This document shows positions 1-10,914 of a DNA stretch of 64,000 nt, piece after piece (the first letter of the stretch is position 1; the number at the start of each line of letters is the position of its first letter). The notes beneath the pieces are model-generated. The model did not search any database. It saw only the letters and a list, made by a program, of their open reading frames with translations, and had not been told where the DNA came from. Source of the DNA: Agaribacterium sp. ZY112. GTDB lineage: Bacteria; Pseudomonadota; Gammaproteobacteria; Pseudomonadales; Cellvibrionaceae. The stretch lies in NCBI RefSeq assembly GCF_041346925.1, contig NZ_CP166840.1, positions 3,657,001 through 3,721,000 of the forward strand, in the 5' to 3' direction. The position numbers and the translations under genes are program-made.

Positions 1-1482
1 GTAATGACCCGCTACCTGCTCTTCAAAATTACCTTTTCCTATTTCTGACAAAACAAAGTTGGTTGAGTTAATTGCAGAGCTCAAGTTCTCCAATAAAGTA
101 TTAAAGGCTCGGCTAGTCTGCCCAACCTCATCCTTCCAGGGGTTATTAACCGACAAGCTAAAATCACCCTCTTTTTGCACTTTTTGAATAACAGAAGCTA
201 AATTTAAAACCGGCCCAGAAATTACTTTACTAATAACAAACGCAAAGAACACGATAACAACGGAGGTTAAAATCACAATGAATAACACAGTATTTCTTAG
301 CGCGGTCACTCCTGCATACGCTTCACTGACATCAACCTCAGATAAAGCCGCCCAACGAAACCCCGGTAAATCCAGTGGTGCATAAGCAGACAGAACGGTA
401 TTACCGTTATAATCGGTAATAATTTGTGCACCTATATTTCCATCAAGAGCAGAATGAGCTGCAAAGGTATCCACACTGCCCAGCTCTGGTTTTCTAAATG
501 ACGCTGCAACAGAGTGGGTTTCAGGAGAAATGTGTGAATCTGAGCGCATTAAAAAATCGGGGCCAACAAGGTAACTTTCACCACTTTCCCCCATGCCTGA
601 ACGCTGATCCATAATTGCATCTACAGGCTCTAGCGGCATCTGGAATACTAATACCCCTATACGTTCACTATTATCAAAAATAGGCGTAGCGATAAAACTC
701 GCTGGTGCTTCATAAGAAGGCGTATAAGATGCAAAGTCGACAAGGGAAAATTCACCTTTATCCAACCTAGCTGCATTGTTAAACGCATCGGCAAAATTTG
801 TATCTCGATAAGGCCCATCAAGCAGCGAGGTAGCATAATCAAGCTCTTTAAAAACAGAATAAACAATATCGCCACTTTCTATATCGACCATAAAGATATC
901 GTAATAGCCAAAGGCCTCTAAAAAATTACGAATGCTTGGATGATAGAGCTTATGAATACTGTGATAAGAAGACTCGCCATTGGCAAAATCCAACTTATGC
1001 TTGCTACCAAGTTCATAGTTGTTATCACTAATATAAAGAGATTGCATCAACAAAGCTTGCTCATCAAGAGACTCAATTAAGCTAGTTACATTCGCTTTAC
1101 GCCCCTCATTATCTTCACTGTATTTTTCTCCAAACTGTTTTTTATAATAATCGTTGAGCTTTTCAAGCTGGGCAGTACCTAAAGCTGGCTCATCGTTTAC
1201 GACCTCATCAAAAGCCTCTGTAAAAGCACGCATGGCCTCAACCGTTGTACGCTCCGATGCCATCGTTAATATCTGCTGTTCAACAGTCTTAAAGTAACGC
1301 TGCACAGCCTGAGACTTAATATCCCTGACGGCAGCTAACTGATTAAGAGCCTGCTGCTCTACTTCAGACTTTGCAGACTGCAAGGAAATAACACCAACCA
1401 CCAACATCGGTAGTAAGCCGGTCAATAAGAGGGTAAAGACTTGTTTTTTACCAAGTGAAAGATTAAGAAACCAAGCTTTCAT
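1..1482 (-). CDS. Methyl-accepting chemotaxis protein, N-terminal part (cut by window edge)
   Basis: The frame is open from the ATG at 1482 down to base 1, giving 494 visible residues and no stop, so the gene continues outside the window. A first membrane segment lies at about residues 14-35. A large periplasmic region follows, with the look of a double Cache sensor (for example GESGESYLVGPD near the middle). A second membrane segment lies at about residues 390-412, then a HAMP-type linker, with sequence like the start of a second HAMP or helical linker at the cut. The conserved signalling hairpin that binds CheA/CheW is not yet reached, so the chemoreceptor assignment rests on domain order. 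It is divergent from a second receptor at 1741. The ligand cannot be told from sequence. Confidence 0.85.
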   Translation of the reverse strand, partial: MKAWFLNLSLGKKQVFTLLLTGLLPMLVVGVISLQSAKSEVEQQALNQLAAVRDIKSQAVQRYFKTVEQQILTMASERTTVEAMRAFTEAFDEVVNDEPALGTAQLEKLNDYYKKQFGEKYSEDNEGRKANVTSLIESLDEQALLMQSLYISDNNYELGSKHKLDFANGESSYHSIHKLYHPSIRNFLEAFGYYDIFMVDIESGDIVYSVFKELDYATSLLDGPYRDTNFADAFNNAARLDKGEFSLVDFASYTPSYEAPASFIATPIFDNSERIGVLVFQMPLEPVDAIMDQRSGMGESGESYLVGPDFLMRSDSHISPETHSVAASFRKPELGSVDTFAAHSALDGNIGAQIITDYNGNTVLSAYAPLDLPGFRWAALSEVDVSEAYAGVTALRNTVLFIVILTSVVIVFFAFVISKVISGPVLNLASVIQKVQKEGDFSLSVNNPWKDEVGQTSRAFNTLLENLSSAINSTNFVLSEIGKGNFEEQVAGHY

Positions 1483-1740
1483 TGCACATCCCTAAGCTAT
1501 TTTATCTACAGCTAAAACTATAGATGAACTCAAGCGAGCTGCATTGATCACATGCCCTATACCTAAATGAAATAAGAATCCTCGGTCATATTCTGGAAGC
1601 CTGTAAATATTCAACTAAACTTGACTTTATGTGCGAAGCTCGTTTTCCCGGTCTAAACTCACTCAAGAGCTGGCTCATTTTTGCAACAACATATGAGCAG
1701 CGGATGCTTACCCTATTTATCTGCAAATAAAAGAAGAAAT

Positions 1741-3234
1741 ATGGTTACTAGATCACTCTCTACCAAATACATTGCGGCACTCACTGCGACAATCGCTTTG
1801 GTGTCCTCCATTGTTCTACTTATCAACTACCAGCTGATAAGTAGCAAAGAACAAGTGAAGTTCGAGAGAGACACTCAAGCACAAATTGAGCTGATTAACT
1901 CCTCTTTATTAGAGCCTGTCTTTGCTTATGACTCACAGCAAGTAGAAGCTATTGCCCAGTCTTTAGTAAATACGGACCTAATCATCAATATTGACATCAC
2001 TGATCATCGAGGAAAAGAGCTCGCAAGCGTCAGCCAAGATGAAAAAGACTATTCGGATAAGGTAAGCGCAACCGGGACTGAGATCATCAGAAATAAAAAG
2101 TTGATTGGGTATTACGACATCACGTTTAGTAAGCAGCAGCTTGAAAATGTACTCAGTACCCAGATACAACTCAGTGTATTAACGGTTGGCTTATTAACTG
2201 CTTGCATACTCGCCGCAGCTTACGTATTGACACGCAAGCTTGTTGTTAGCCCTGTAAAACAAGTCTCCAACTCCTTATATCAAATAGCTCAAGGTGGCGG
2301 AGATTTAAGCCACAGGCTAGAGATCAAAAGCCAAGATGAAATAGGTGAGCTCTCCTCTAACTTTAACGATGTGATGCAACAGATTGGCAGCATCATAGGC
2401 CGCGTGATTCATGTGACCGGTAAAGTGGGTGAAAATGTTGCCGAAATCAGTGCCGCAAGTGCCAGTACAGTCAATAATACCGACCAGCAACTACATGAAA
2501 CGGAACAAGTCGCAACAGCCCTAAATGAAATGTCTTCAACAGCTGAAGAAGTGGCACGCTCTGCAAGTTCAACCGCAGAAAAAACACGTGAAGCCAGCAC
2601 AGCAACAGAGCAAAGCTCTAAAGTAATGAACAGCTCTCAAGAGACAATTCAAAAACTAACAGGCCAAATCGAAGCAACCGCCTCCAAAATTCAAGTACTT
2701 AAAGATAGCAGCGAAAATATTGGCTCTGTTATGGAAGTCATTCGCTCTATCGCCGAACAAACCAACTTGCTAGCTCTAAATGCTGCTATTGAAGCCGCTC
2801 GCGCAGGTGAACAAGGTCGAGGCTTTGCTGTGGTTGCCGATGAGGTTCGCTCTCTAGCTCAAAAAACACAAACCTCAACTGAAGAAATTGAGGCCATTAT
2901 TAGCCAGTTACAAAAAGCGGCTGATGAAGCCCACCTTTCAATGAATACCTCTATCGATTCTGTGCAGGAAACCATTGAAACCAGCTCTCATGTAAAAAAT
3001 TCTCTAGAGTCCATTCAGGTTTCAGTAAGCACTATCAACGACATGAATCATCAAATCGCAACAGCAGCAGAAGAGCAAAGTGCAGTGGTTGCCGATGTCA
3101 GCAAAATTGTAAGTGCTATTTATTCCCTCTCAGAACAAGTAGCCGACAATGCCAAATTAGTTAGTGGTTCTGCCGAGCACCTAAGCCAAGAAAGTAATGA
3201 GCTCAACGAGCAAATTAGTAAGTTTTCGCTCTAA
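1741..3234 (+). CDS. Methyl-accepting chemotaxis protein
   Basis: A membrane chemoreceptor expected to signal through CheA/CheW to the flagellar or pilus motor. I chose the ATG at 1741 (497 residues) because it puts the first membrane segment at residues 10-29; the frame runs upstream to 1681 but those residues are hydrophilic and unlike family N-termini. A small periplasmic region of about 110 residues follows, then a second membrane segment near 143-164, a HAMP domain to about 217, and a long coiled-coil signalling domain. The hairpin tip is clear at about residues 338-370 ([16 protein letters not shown], then [12 protein letters not shown]). There is no C-terminal NWETF-type CheR tether. 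The sensor domain is too short for a double Cache fold; the ligand is unknown. Confidence 0.9.
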   Translation: MVTRSLSTKYIAALTATIALVSSIVLLINYQLISSKEQVKFERDTQAQIELINSSLLEPVFAYDSQQVEAIAQSLVNTDLIINIDITDHRGKELASVSQDEKDYSDKVSATGTEIIRNKKLIGYYDITFSKQQLENVLSTQIQLSVLTVGLLTACILAAAYVLTRKLVVSPVKQVSNSLYQIAQGGGDLSHRLEIKSQDEIGELSSNFNDVMQQIGSIIGRVIHVTGKVGENVAEISAASASTVNNTDQQLHETEQVATALNEMSSTAEEVARSASSTAEKTREASTATEQSSKVMNSSQETIQKLTGQIEATASKIQVLKDSSENIGSVMEVIRSIAEQTNLLALNAAIEAARAGEQGRGFAVVADEVRSLAQKTQTSTEEIEAIISQLQKAADEAHLSMNTSIDSVQETIETSSHVKNSLESIQVSVSTINDMNHQIATAAEEQSAVVADVSKIVSAIYSLSEQVADNAKLVSGSAEHLSQESNELNEQISKFSL

Positions 3235-3272
3235 AACAGCATGACAACCAAAGCAATAAACAGCCTGCCCAC

Positions 3273-3320
3273 AATGCTAACTTAAGCCTCAACAAGGCTT
3301 TAAGTTAGCATTCTTTATTC
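3273..3320 (+). terminator. Rho-independent terminator after the chemoreceptor gene
   Basis: A perfect 13-bp inverted repeat (3273-3285 with 3300-3312, arms AATGCTAACTTAA) encloses a second short GCC/GGC pairing. It is followed by a T-rich stretch on the plus strand and lies 38 bases after the receptor stop codon. Confidence 0.75.
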
Positions 3321-3334
3321 GTTAATTTATGTAA

Positions 3335-4303
3335 TTAAACGGCCAAGTTATCAAGCGCCTCACCTGCAACATACAACTCAAGATTCTGCATCAACTGCGC
3401 AAGCAAGGCTTCTTGGCTTTGTTTACTCGCCCAAGCCGTATGCGCTGTCATCAACAGATTAGGTAAATCCAAACACGCCAATAAGGGCTCCTCTTCCGCC
3501 GGTGGTTCTATCGGTAATACATCGATGCCCGCTCCTGCTATTGTTCCGTTACGCAGCGCATCAGCCAAAGCAAGGCTATCAACAACTGGGCCTCGTGCAG
3601 TATTAATCAGTAGCGCCGAAGGCTTCATCAAAGCCAAGGCCGCATGATCAATTAAGTTTTCAGTCTTAGCCGTTAAAGGACAGTGCAAAGAAACAATATC
3701 TGATTGCTGTAATAGCTCCACTAAAGGTAAACACAAGTGTCCATTAAGCTCTTGACGACCAGAAGGGCTATGCCACAACACATCCATTCCAAAAGCACTT
3801 GCCAACTTTGCCACTGCTTGAGCAATAGCGCCTGTGCCAATAAGCCCAAGACGTGTACCTTTTAGGTTTTCTATCGGTTCATGAAAATAAGTAAACTGCT
3901 TAGCCTTGGACCAAGTACCCGCCACTAAACTTTGCTGGTAGGCCTTGAGCTGCTTGCGCAGAGCTAAGATAAACATAAAAACATGCTCGGCCACACCATC
4001 AGTGCTATAGGCTTTAACATTTGTAACGGCAACACCGTGTGCTCGGCAAGCATCTAAATCGATAATGTTATAGCCAGTTGCCGCTACCCCCACATATTCT
4101 AACTCTGGGCATTGGCTCAGCAGCGCCTCATCAATAGGCACTTTATTTGTTAGGACAGCCTGCACGCCTTTTAAACGTGAAACCCGCTCTTGGATTGTGC
4201 AGTAATCGTAACTTGTAAAGTTATGAGGGAAAGAAGGCTCAGGAATAGCAACGCTACGGCTAAACGTAGCTCTATCCAATAAAACAATGTTTAATTTTTT
4301 CAT
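3335..4303 (-). CDS. D-2-hydroxyacid dehydrogenase (hydroxypyruvate/glycerate dehydrogenase-like)
   Basis: An NAD(P)-dependent D-isomer 2-hydroxyacid dehydrogenase of 322 residues, the usual length. The nucleotide-binding glycine motif GLIGTGAIAQAV lies near residue 153. The catalytic triad of the family is visible: Arg in NTARGPVVD, Glu in PIEPPAEEEP, and His in TAHTAW near the C-terminus. The TAHTAW context and overall style are closest to HprA-type glycerate dehydrogenases, which interconvert hydroxypyruvate and glycerate, but substrate choice cannot be fixed by sequence alone. It stands alone between a convergent chemoreceptor gene and guaA, and has its own upstream region. Confidence 0.85.
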   Translation of the reverse strand: MKKLNIVLLDRATFSRSVAIPEPSFPHNFTSYDYCTIQERVSRLKGVQAVLTNKVPIDEALLSQCPELEYVGVAATGYNIIDLDACRAHGVAVTNVKAYSTDGVAEHVFMFILALRKQLKAYQQSLVAGTWSKAKQFTYFHEPIENLKGTRLGLIGTGAIAQAVAKLASAFGMDVLWHSPSGRQELNGHLCLPLVELLQQSDIVSLHCPLTAKTENLIDHAALALMKPSALLINTARGPVVDSLALADALRNGTIAGAGIDVLPIEPPAEEEPLLACLDLPNLLMTAHTAWASKQSQEALLAQLMQNLELYVAGEALDNLAV

Positions 4304-4388
4304 AGTGACTCACAAGCTAGGTTCTTATCACTTGAGGTATCGTTGCATTTCAAAGTAATAATAACGCTAACAATAACAAGAGAAGCAA

Positions 4389-4420
4389 AAAAAAAGCACT
4401 GCCAATGCAGTGCTTTTAAA
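4389..4420 (-). terminator. Terminator after guaA
   Basis: Arms AAAGCACTGC and GCAGTGCTTT form a 10-bp stem with a short loop. Read on the minus strand the stem is followed by nine T residues. It lies about 30 bases beyond the guaA stop. Confidence 0.85.
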
Positions 4421-4448
4421 CTAAAGAATCAAGCTTAATTAAAGGCCC

Positions 4449-6026
4449 TTATTCCCATTCAATGGTTGCCGGTGGTTTAGACGAGATATCGTAAGATACT
4501 CGTGACACGCCACTGATTTCATTGATGATACGGCTACTTACCTTCTCTAATAACTCATAAGGTAAATGAGCCCATCGCGCAGTCATGAAATCAACTGTTT
4601 CTACAGCGCGGATAGCAATAACCCATTCATAACGACGAGCATCACCAACCACACCAACAGATTTAACGGGCAAAAATACGGCAAACGCTTGGCTTGTTTT
4701 GTGGTACCAACCCGCTTCATGTAGCTCTTCCAAGAAAATAGCATCGGCTTCACGTAAAATGTCCGCGTATTCTTTTTTCACTTCACCAAGGATACGCACC
4801 CCCAAACCAGGCCCAGGAAACGGATGGCGGTAAACCATGTCGTAAGGTAAACCCAACTCCAAACCTATTTTACGTACTTCATCTTTAAACAATTCACGCA
4901 AAGGCTCAACTAACTCAAAAGCCATATCATCAGGTAAACCACCGACATTATGGTGAGATTTAATGACGTGAGCCTTACCGGTCTTAGCAGCAGCAGATTC
5001 AATCACATCTGGATAAATCGTACCTTGGGCCAACCATTTAACGTCTTGTAACTCAGCAGCCTCTTTATCAAATACTTCAATAAAAGTATTACCAATAATT
5101 TTGCGTTTCTTCTCAGGGTCAACCTCACCTTTTAAGCGACCAAGGAATAATTCTTCTGCATCAGAACGAATGACTTTTACGCCCATGTTCTTAGCAAACA
5201 TATCCATAACTTGATCGCCTTCATTAAGGCGCAATAAACCGTTATCAACAAACACGCAGGTTAGCTGATCACCAATAGCTTTATGCAGCATTGCAGCAAC
5301 CACTGAGCTATCTACCCCACCACTCAAGCCAAGCAATACTTTATCGCTGCCAACCGTTGCACGCACACGAGCAATAGCATCTTCAATAATATTAGCAGGC
5401 GTCCATAAAGCGTCACAGGCACAAATATCCAACACAAAGTGCTCAAAAATACGAGTGCCTTGCAAGGTATGAGTCACCTCTGGGTGAAACTGCAGGCCGT
5501 ACCATGGCTTTTCTTTATGACGAATACCGGCAATAGGGCAGCTCTGCGTGCTGGCCATCAATTCAAAACCTTCCGGTAATTGCGTGACTTTATCGCCGTG
5601 GCTCATCCATACATCTAACAGGGACTCACCATCACTGCCAACATGATCGCGAATGTCTTTAAATAAAGGCGTCTCACACTCAATTTTAATTTGCGCATGA
5701 CCAAACTCATGCACATCCGAGCCTTCAACCAAGCCGCCTTTTTGCATGGTCATTGTTTGCATGCCGTAGCAAATACCCAGTACCGGCACCCCCAAGTCAA
5801 AAACCAACTCCGGCGCACGTGGGCTGCCCTCATCGGTTGTTGATTCAGGGCTACCTGCGAGAATAATACCTTTAGGATTAAAAGCGCGAATGTCTTCATC
5901 GCTCATATCAAAGGCGCGAACCTCACTGTAGACACCTACTTCACGTACTCGGCGTGCAATTAACTGGGTGTACTGAGATCCGAAATCAAGAATCAGGACT
6001 TTCTGGCTGTGAATATCTTGGCTCAT
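4449..6026 (-). CDS. guaA: GMP synthase (glutamine-hydrolysing)
   Basis: Converts XMP to GMP using ATP and glutamine, the last step of guanine nucleotide synthesis in the cytoplasm. The protein has 525 residues, the usual length. It starts with a class I glutamine amidotransferase domain (nucleophile Cys86 in GICYGMQ; His/Glu pair in FHPEVTH near 181). An ATP-pyrophosphatase domain follows, with P-loop GLSGGVDSS near residue 233, and then the C-terminal dimerisation domain ending in PPATIEWE, the typical GuaA end. It lies 70 bases downstream of guaB on the same strand, the classical guaBA order, with a hairpin in the gap that may tune the guaA:guaB ratio. Confidence 0.98.
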   Translation of the reverse strand: MSQDIHSQKVLILDFGSQYTQLIARRVREVGVYSEVRAFDMSDEDIRAFNPKGIILAGSPESTTDEGSPRAPELVFDLGVPVLGICYGMQTMTMQKGGLVEGSDVHEFGHAQIKIECETPLFKDIRDHVGSDGESLLDVWMSHGDKVTQLPEGFELMASTQSCPIAGIRHKEKPWYGLQFHPEVTHTLQGTRIFEHFVLDICACDALWTPANIIEDAIARVRATVGSDKVLLGLSGGVDSSVVAAMLHKAIGDQLTCVFVDNGLLRLNEGDQVMDMFAKNMGVKVIRSDAEELFLGRLKGEVDPEKKRKIIGNTFIEVFDKEAAELQDVKWLAQGTIYPDVIESAAAKTGKAHVIKSHHNVGGLPDDMAFELVEPLRELFKDEVRKIGLELGLPYDMVYRHPFPGPGLGVRILGEVKKEYADILREADAIFLEELHEAGWYHKTSQAFAVFLPVKSVGVVGDARRYEWVIAIRAVETVDFMTARWAHLPYELLEKVSSRIINEISGVSRVSYDISSKPPATIEWE

Positions 6027-6040
6027 GGCTTTTTTCCAAT

Positions 6041-6080
6041 AAAAAAGCCCTTCTACACAACTGAGTAAAAGGGCTTTTAG
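6041..6080 (-). terminator. Hairpin between guaB and guaA, possible partial terminator
   Basis: Arms AAAAGCCCTT and AAGGGCTTTT pair over 10 bp. On the minus strand the stem is followed by a T-run. It sits between the guaB stop and the guaA start, so it would let only part of the guaB transcripts continue into guaA, unless guaA has its own promoter. The structure is seen; its effect is inferred. Confidence 0.6.
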
Positions 6081-6096
6081 AGTTCTAACAAATGAA

Positions 6097-7572
6097 TTAG
6101 CGACCGCTAACTGGGTAGTTGGGCGCTTCTTTAGTAATGCTTACATCGTGTACGTGACTTTCACTCATACCTGCTGAGGTCACTCGCACAAACTCTGGCA
6201 CGGTACGCATTTGCTCAACGCTAACGCAACCGGTGTAGCCCATTGAGGAACGCAAGCCCCCCATTAATTGGTGAACAATGGCAGATAGTGGTCCTTTATA
6301 AGGAATACGCCCCTCAATACCTTCAGGAACTAACTTTTCAGCACCCTGACTCGCATCTTGAAAATAGCGATCTGAGCTACCTTGTGTCTGCGCCATAGCA
6401 CCTAACGAGCCCATACCTCGATACGCTTTATAAGTACGGCCTTGATAAAGTTCGACCTCGCCCGGTGCTTCTTCAGTACCGGCAAACATAGACCCCATCA
6501 TTACTGCACTGGCTCCTGCAACAACCGCTTTACTCAAATCCCCCGAGAAGCGAATGCCACCATCAGCAATAACAGGAACATCGGTACCTTTTAAGGCTTC
6601 AACCACGTTCGCAATTGCAGAAATCTGTGGTACACCAACACCCGTTACGATACGAGTGGTACAGATAGAGCCTGGGCCTATGCCCACTTTGACACCATCG
6701 GCACCAGCTTCAACTAAAGCAAGTGCTGCAGCACCGGTTGCAATATTGCCGCCAATGACCTGAATATCTGGATAGGCTTCTTTAATTAAACGCACGCGGT
6801 CAATCACGTTTTTACTATGACCATGGGCTGTATCCACAACCAAGACGTCTACACCTGCTGCAATTAAAGCCGCTACACGGTCATCTGTATCCGGGCTTGT
6901 ACCTACGGAGGCACCAACACGCAAACGACCTTCTGGGTCTTTACATGCATTGGGGTAACGCTCTGCTTTATCAATATCTTTAACAGTAATCAGACCGGTC
7001 AAATCAAAGTCATCATTCACCACTAAGACTTTTTCAATGCGGTGCTTATGTAAAATAGCGCGAACTTCATCTGCAGAAGCGCCCTCTTTCACTGTCACCA
7101 ATTTGTCTTTAGCAGTCATGATGCTAGCAACACTAGCGCTCAGGTTGGTTTCAAAGCGTAAATCACGACCGGTAACAATACCTACTAAATCGCTGCCATT
7201 AAGTACAGGTACACCACTGATATTGTGCTTGCGAGTCAAAGCGAGAAGCTCATGAATGCTAGCGCTCTGATCTATGGTGATTGGGTCACGAACTACTCCA
7301 GCCTCAAACTTCTTGACCATGCGAACTTGCTCGGCCTGCTGTTCGATGCTCATACTTTTATGAATAATACCGATACCACCTTCCTGAGCTAGAGAGATAG
7401 CTAGACGAGATTCCGTCACGGTATCCATTGCCGCCGACAGCAAAGGAATATTCAGACTGATTTTGCGGGTCAATTGGGTCTTAAGGCTAACGTCTTTTGC
7501 GGTAACTTCGGAATAACCGGGTACCAGTAGAACGTCGTCAAAGGTGAGTGCTTCTTGAGCGATTCTCAACAT
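6097..7572 (-). CDS. guaB: Inosine-5'-monophosphate dehydrogenase
   Basis: Oxidises IMP to XMP with NAD, the committed step to guanine nucleotides. I start it at the ATG at 7572, giving 491 residues that begin [13 protein letters not shown]. The frame runs 30 codons further upstream, but that stretch does not look like the family N-terminus. The (beta/alpha)8 catalytic barrel is interrupted after about residue 95 by two CBS domains. The catalytic Cys lies in GPGSICTTR at about residue 305, and the flap contains MGSLGAM. It is divergent from xseA, with about 200 bases between for both promoters, and is followed by guaA. Confidence 0.97.
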   Translation of the reverse strand: MLRIAQEALTFDDVLLVPGYSEVTAKDVSLKTQLTRKISLNIPLLSAAMDTVTESRLAISLAQEGGIGIIHKSMSIEQQAEQVRMVKKFEAGVVRDPITIDQSASIHELLALTRKHNISGVPVLNGSDLVGIVTGRDLRFETNLSASVASIMTAKDKLVTVKEGASADEVRAILHKHRIEKVLVVNDDFDLTGLITVKDIDKAERYPNACKDPEGRLRVGASVGTSPDTDDRVAALIAAGVDVLVVDTAHGHSKNVIDRVRLIKEAYPDIQVIGGNIATGAAALALVEAGADGVKVGIGPGSICTTRIVTGVGVPQISAIANVVEALKGTDVPVIADGGIRFSGDLSKAVVAGASAVMMGSMFAGTEEAPGEVELYQGRTYKAYRGMGSLGAMAQTQGSSDRYFQDASQGAEKLVPEGIEGRIPYKGPLSAIVHQLMGGLRSSMGYTGCVSVEQMRTVPEFVRVTSAGMSESHVHDVSITKEAPNYPVSGR

Positions 7573-7769
7573 AGATGCGCGTACCAATATATAAGTGGAG
7601 TTTAACGGGAAATTATAACAAAATTTAAGCGTATTGGTAAATGCCGCAAGACGGCCCCACATCAGAGTTCTAGCTGAATAAATAAGGGCTTAAGATTGCT
7701 CTTGAAAAACATTCACGCTACTGTCTGCGCCAATTATAAAACAAGCCCGTTGATTACACAGAACAAACT

Positions 7770-9131
7770 ATGCAGTACAGCAGCAAAGCACAAGCAGCCA
7801 TTAGTGTCGCAGAACTCAATCACCGAGCTAAACAACTGCTAGAAGGTGAACTTGGGCAAATCTGGGTCTGTGGTGAAATAAGCAACTTTAGCCGCCCAAG
7901 TTCCGGGCATTGGTACTTCACCCTAAAAGACCAACAAGCACAAATACGCTGTGCTATGTTTAGAGGTCGCAACGGCCTTGTGCGCCACCAGCCAAAAGCT
8001 GGTGATCAAGTGATTATTCGCGGAAAAATCAGCCTTTATGAACCTCGCGGCGACTACCAACTCATTGCCGACAGCCTCCGGCTTGCAGGTGAGGGCTTAT
8101 TACAACAGCAATTTGAGCAGTTAAAGCAACGTCTACACGACGAAGGGCTATTCGCGCCCGAGTGGAAAAAGCCGCTGCCCGAACACAGTCAGCGCATTGC
8201 CGTAATCAGCTCGGCTACAGGAGCTGCACTGCAGGATATATTAACGGTATTAAAACGGCGTGACCCAGGCCTTGAAGTCATCCTCATCCCCGCTTCAGTT
8301 CAGGGCGCACAGGCACCTAGTGACTTGCTTTATGCGCTTCGAATTGCTGAACAACTGGACAATATTGATACCATTTTAATTGGCCGTGGCGGTGGCTCAC
8401 TAGAGGATCTATGGGCATTTAATGACGAACAACTCGCGCGCGCTATCTTTGCATGCCAAACGCCTATTGTTAGCGCAGTTGGGCATGAAATTGATTTTAG
8501 TATTTGTGATTTTGTCGCTGACGTTCGCGCCCCCACTCCTTCTGCAGCAGCCGAGCTCATTAGCCGCGACAGCTCACAAGACCGAATACGCTTACAACAC
8601 TTAAGCATACGCTTGCGCAGTGCCTGGTTGCGCTTTTGTGCTCGCCAACAAGATCAGCTACAGCAACTAAGTAAGCAACTCAAACACCCTGGCGAGAAAA
8701 TAGAGCAGTGGCAGCAACGCTGCGATAGAGCTGAAAACTCACTGACGCAAGCAATAAGCTCAAGCCTAGAAAAATTAAAGCAGCAACTAATACAAAACCA
8801 GCGCCTGCTTATTAGTCACAATCCTGGCCACGGCCTGCCCTACAAAAAACAAAAGCTCATACAACTCAACAAACGCTTAAACCTAGCCGCTGAACGCGCC
8901 TTACAGCACAAGCAACAAAGTATAGCCAAACTCGCCGCAGAGCTTGATCTTGTCAGCCCACTTGCAACCCTAAGTCGAGGTTATAGCATTGTTCGAGACA
9001 AGGACAACAAGATAGTCCGCAGCATCAAACAGCTTAAAACAGATACAAACATAAGTATTCAGCTGGATGACGGCCAAGCTCAAGCAGTAATACAATCAAC
9101 CAATAGACACAAGTTAACAAACAAAAACTAA
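7770..9131 (+). CDS. xseA: Exodeoxyribonuclease VII large subunit
   Basis: The catalytic subunit of exonuclease VII, which degrades single-stranded DNA from both ends together with several XseB subunits. It has 453 residues, the normal length. An OB-fold DNA-binding domain occupies about residues 10-105 (SGHWYFTLKD). The catalytic core contains GRGGGSLEDLW near residue 205 and SAVGHEIDF near 235. A long glutamine- and lysine-rich coiled-coil follows, then a C-terminal segment with LSRGYSIVRD. The small-subunit gene xseB is not in this window. It is divergent from guaB, an arrangement common in gammaproteobacteria. Confidence 0.96.
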   Translation: MQYSSKAQAAISVAELNHRAKQLLEGELGQIWVCGEISNFSRPSSGHWYFTLKDQQAQIRCAMFRGRNGLVRHQPKAGDQVIIRGKISLYEPRGDYQLIADSLRLAGEGLLQQQFEQLKQRLHDEGLFAPEWKKPLPEHSQRIAVISSATGAALQDILTVLKRRDPGLEVILIPASVQGAQAPSDLLYALRIAEQLDNIDTILIGRGGGSLEDLWAFNDEQLARAIFACQTPIVSAVGHEIDFSICDFVADVRAPTPSAAAELISRDSSQDRIRLQHLSIRLRSAWLRFCARQQDQLQQLSKQLKHPGEKIEQWQQRCDRAENSLTQAISSSLEKLKQQLIQNQRLLISHNPGHGLPYKKQKLIQLNKRLNLAAERALQHKQQSIAKLAAELDLVSPLATLSRGYSIVRDKDNKIVRSIKQLKTDTNISIQLDDGQAQAVIQSTNRHKLTNKN

Positions 9132-9192
9132 TATAAAAGCGATAAGCTTAAATATTTAAACTGTCCTCCAGCAACAGTAAGGAAACATAGTT

Positions 9193-10914
9193 ATGAGCGA
9201 AGGCCACAGTGTCGCCGTGCCCTACCTATTTGAAACCCTCGCGTTTTTATTAACCGTGGTCATTGTTGTACCTTTGTGTAAACGCTTTAAAATAAGCCCG
9301 ATTATTGGCTTTTTAGCCGTTGGTGCTGTTACTGGGCCTCACGCTATCGCTTTAGTTGACGATGTCGAAGCCGTGCAACACGTCGCTGAGCTCGGTGTCA
9401 TCTTCCTGCTATTTACCATAGGTTTAGAGTTAAGCTTCGAGCGTTTAGCCGCATTCTCTAAACAAATCTTTGGCTTAGGTACGACCCACTTCTTACTCTG
9501 CGCAACCGTGATAGCCTTTTTTGCCTGGTATTGGGATAACAGCATTGAGGCCTCTATTATTCTGGGCAGCTGTCTTGCGCTAAGCTCCACCGCGGTGGTT
9601 ATGCAGCTACTTACTGAAAGTGGAGAAATTTCGAGCCCTCATGGCCGAACCGTTTTTTCTGTTCTGCTCTTTCAAGATTTAATGGTTGTTCCACTATTAA
9701 TATTGGTGACTATTTTTGGCACTGACAGTGATCGCAGTGTCACCAACATTGTTTTAAGCGCTCTCCTAAAAGCGGTAGTCGCTATTGCCGGCATCATCGT
9801 CATTGGTCGCTACTTGCTTCGCTACCTACTTCGCTTAGCGGCCAAAACACATGCCGTTGAAGTGTTTATGGCTGCTACCTTATTGGCTGTTTTATTTACT
9901 GCCACTCTTACTGGTGTCAGCGGCCTATCCATGGCACTAGGAGCCTTTCTCGCAGGCTTATTGCTTGCCGAAACAGAATTTAAGCACCAAATCGAGACAG
10001 ACATCGAACCGTTTAAAGGCCTGTTCTTAGGGCTGTTCTTTACCGGCGTCGGCATGAATATCGACTTCCTACTTGCGATAGACAAAAGCTTCTGGGTCTT
10101 TTTATCCGTAGTTGGTCTAATAGCAATAAAAGCCCTGATGGGGTTTGTCGCCGCCTTGCTCTTTCGCTGTAAAACAGGCCCCGCCTTGCGCACCGGCCTA
10201 CTGCTATCGGAAGCGGGTGAATTTGCCTTTTTAGTGATTGGCCAAGCCTCACAAAACTACAATATTATCGACCCTGAAACCGGCCAGTTTATGATTGTTG
10301 TCGCAGGCCTAAGCATGGCTCTGACTCCAGTATTGGCGTTTATCGCGACTAAACTCGGCCGGCACATTGAGCACGCAAGCCCTAATGACCCAACTGAATG
10401 CCATAAAGAAGATGAGCACGATCATGTCATCATTGCCGGCTTTGGCCGTGTTGGCCACGCCGTTGCCAACATTCTTAACACTCAAAGCATTCCCTTTGTG
10501 GCACTGGATACGGACCCAGAGAACGTAGCGGCCCACCATAAATATTTTGACGAGCCGGTCTACCACGGTGACGCAAGCAATAAAGAATTATTAAAGCGCG
10601 CCGGGATTGGCCATGCTAGAGCCGCCATCCTGACAATGGATAACCCTAAAGCCGTGCTTAAATCACTCGAGTCTATTCGTAGCGAATGGCCAGACCTGCC
10701 CGTTATTGTTCGCGCTCGTAACGACGAACACAGCGCAGCCTTGCTAGCTGCCGGTGCAACAAAAGTAGTGCCAGAACTCCTAGAAAGCAGCCTGCAAATT
10801 GCAGGTCATGTTTTGTGTGCTTGGAATTACAGCAAAGATGAAAGTGAAGCCTGCCTAGAACTGGTTCGCAGACATAACTACGAAGAATTACACGTCGCTG
10901 AAGACGGTAAATAA
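9193..10914 (+). CDS. Monovalent cation:proton antiporter-2 (KefB/KefC-type) with TrkA-N domain
   Basis: A CPA2 family K+ efflux or K+/H+ antiporter in the inner membrane, 573 residues. The first 390 residues carry about twelve hydrophobic helices, with family motifs such as ISPIIGFLAVGAVTGP, FTIGLELSF and LLLSEAGEFAF. A soluble TrkA-N/KTN domain begins at about residue 410 with the Rossmann motif IIAGFGRVGHAV and regulates gating by NAD(H) or glutathione adducts in studied members. A good ribosome site (AAGGAAA) precedes the ATG. No KefF/KefG-like partner is adjacent. Whether glutathione gates it cannot be told here. Confidence 0.9.
   Translation: MSEGHSVAVPYLFETLAFLLTVVIVVPLCKRFKISPIIGFLAVGAVTGPHAIALVDDVEAVQHVAELGVIFLLFTIGLELSFERLAAFSKQIFGLGTTHFLLCATVIAFFAWYWDNSIEASIILGSCLALSSTAVVMQLLTESGEISSPHGRTVFSVLLFQDLMVVPLLILVTIFGTDSDRSVTNIVLSALLKAVVAIAGIIVIGRYLLRYLLRLAAKTHAVEVFMAATLLAVLFTATLTGVSGLSMALGAFLAGLLLAETEFKHQIETDIEPFKGLFLGLFFTGVGMNIDFLLAIDKSFWVFLSVVGLIAIKALMGFVAALLFRCKTGPALRTGLLLSEAGEFAFLVIGQASQNYNIIDPETGQFMIVVAGLSMALTPVLAFIATKLGRHIEHASPNDPTECHKEDEHDHVIIAGFGRVGHAVANILNTQSIPFVALDTDPENVAAHHKYFDEPVYHGDASNKELLKRAGIGHARAAILTMDNPKAVLKSLESIRSEWPDLPVIVRARNDEHSAALLAAGATKVVPELLESSLQIAGHVLCAWNYSKDESEACLELVRRHNYEELHVAEDGK

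Noticed and set aside
1654..1680. TAAA-N15-GCTCATTT ahead of the second chemoreceptor, like a sigma-28 promoter
   Set aside because: Only about half of the -10 element fits the GCCGATAA consensus; not enough to claim a flagellar promoter.
7573..7662. Longer N-terminus for guaB
   Set aside because: The extra 30 residues are not IMP dehydrogenase-like, and [13 protein letters not shown] is the normal start.
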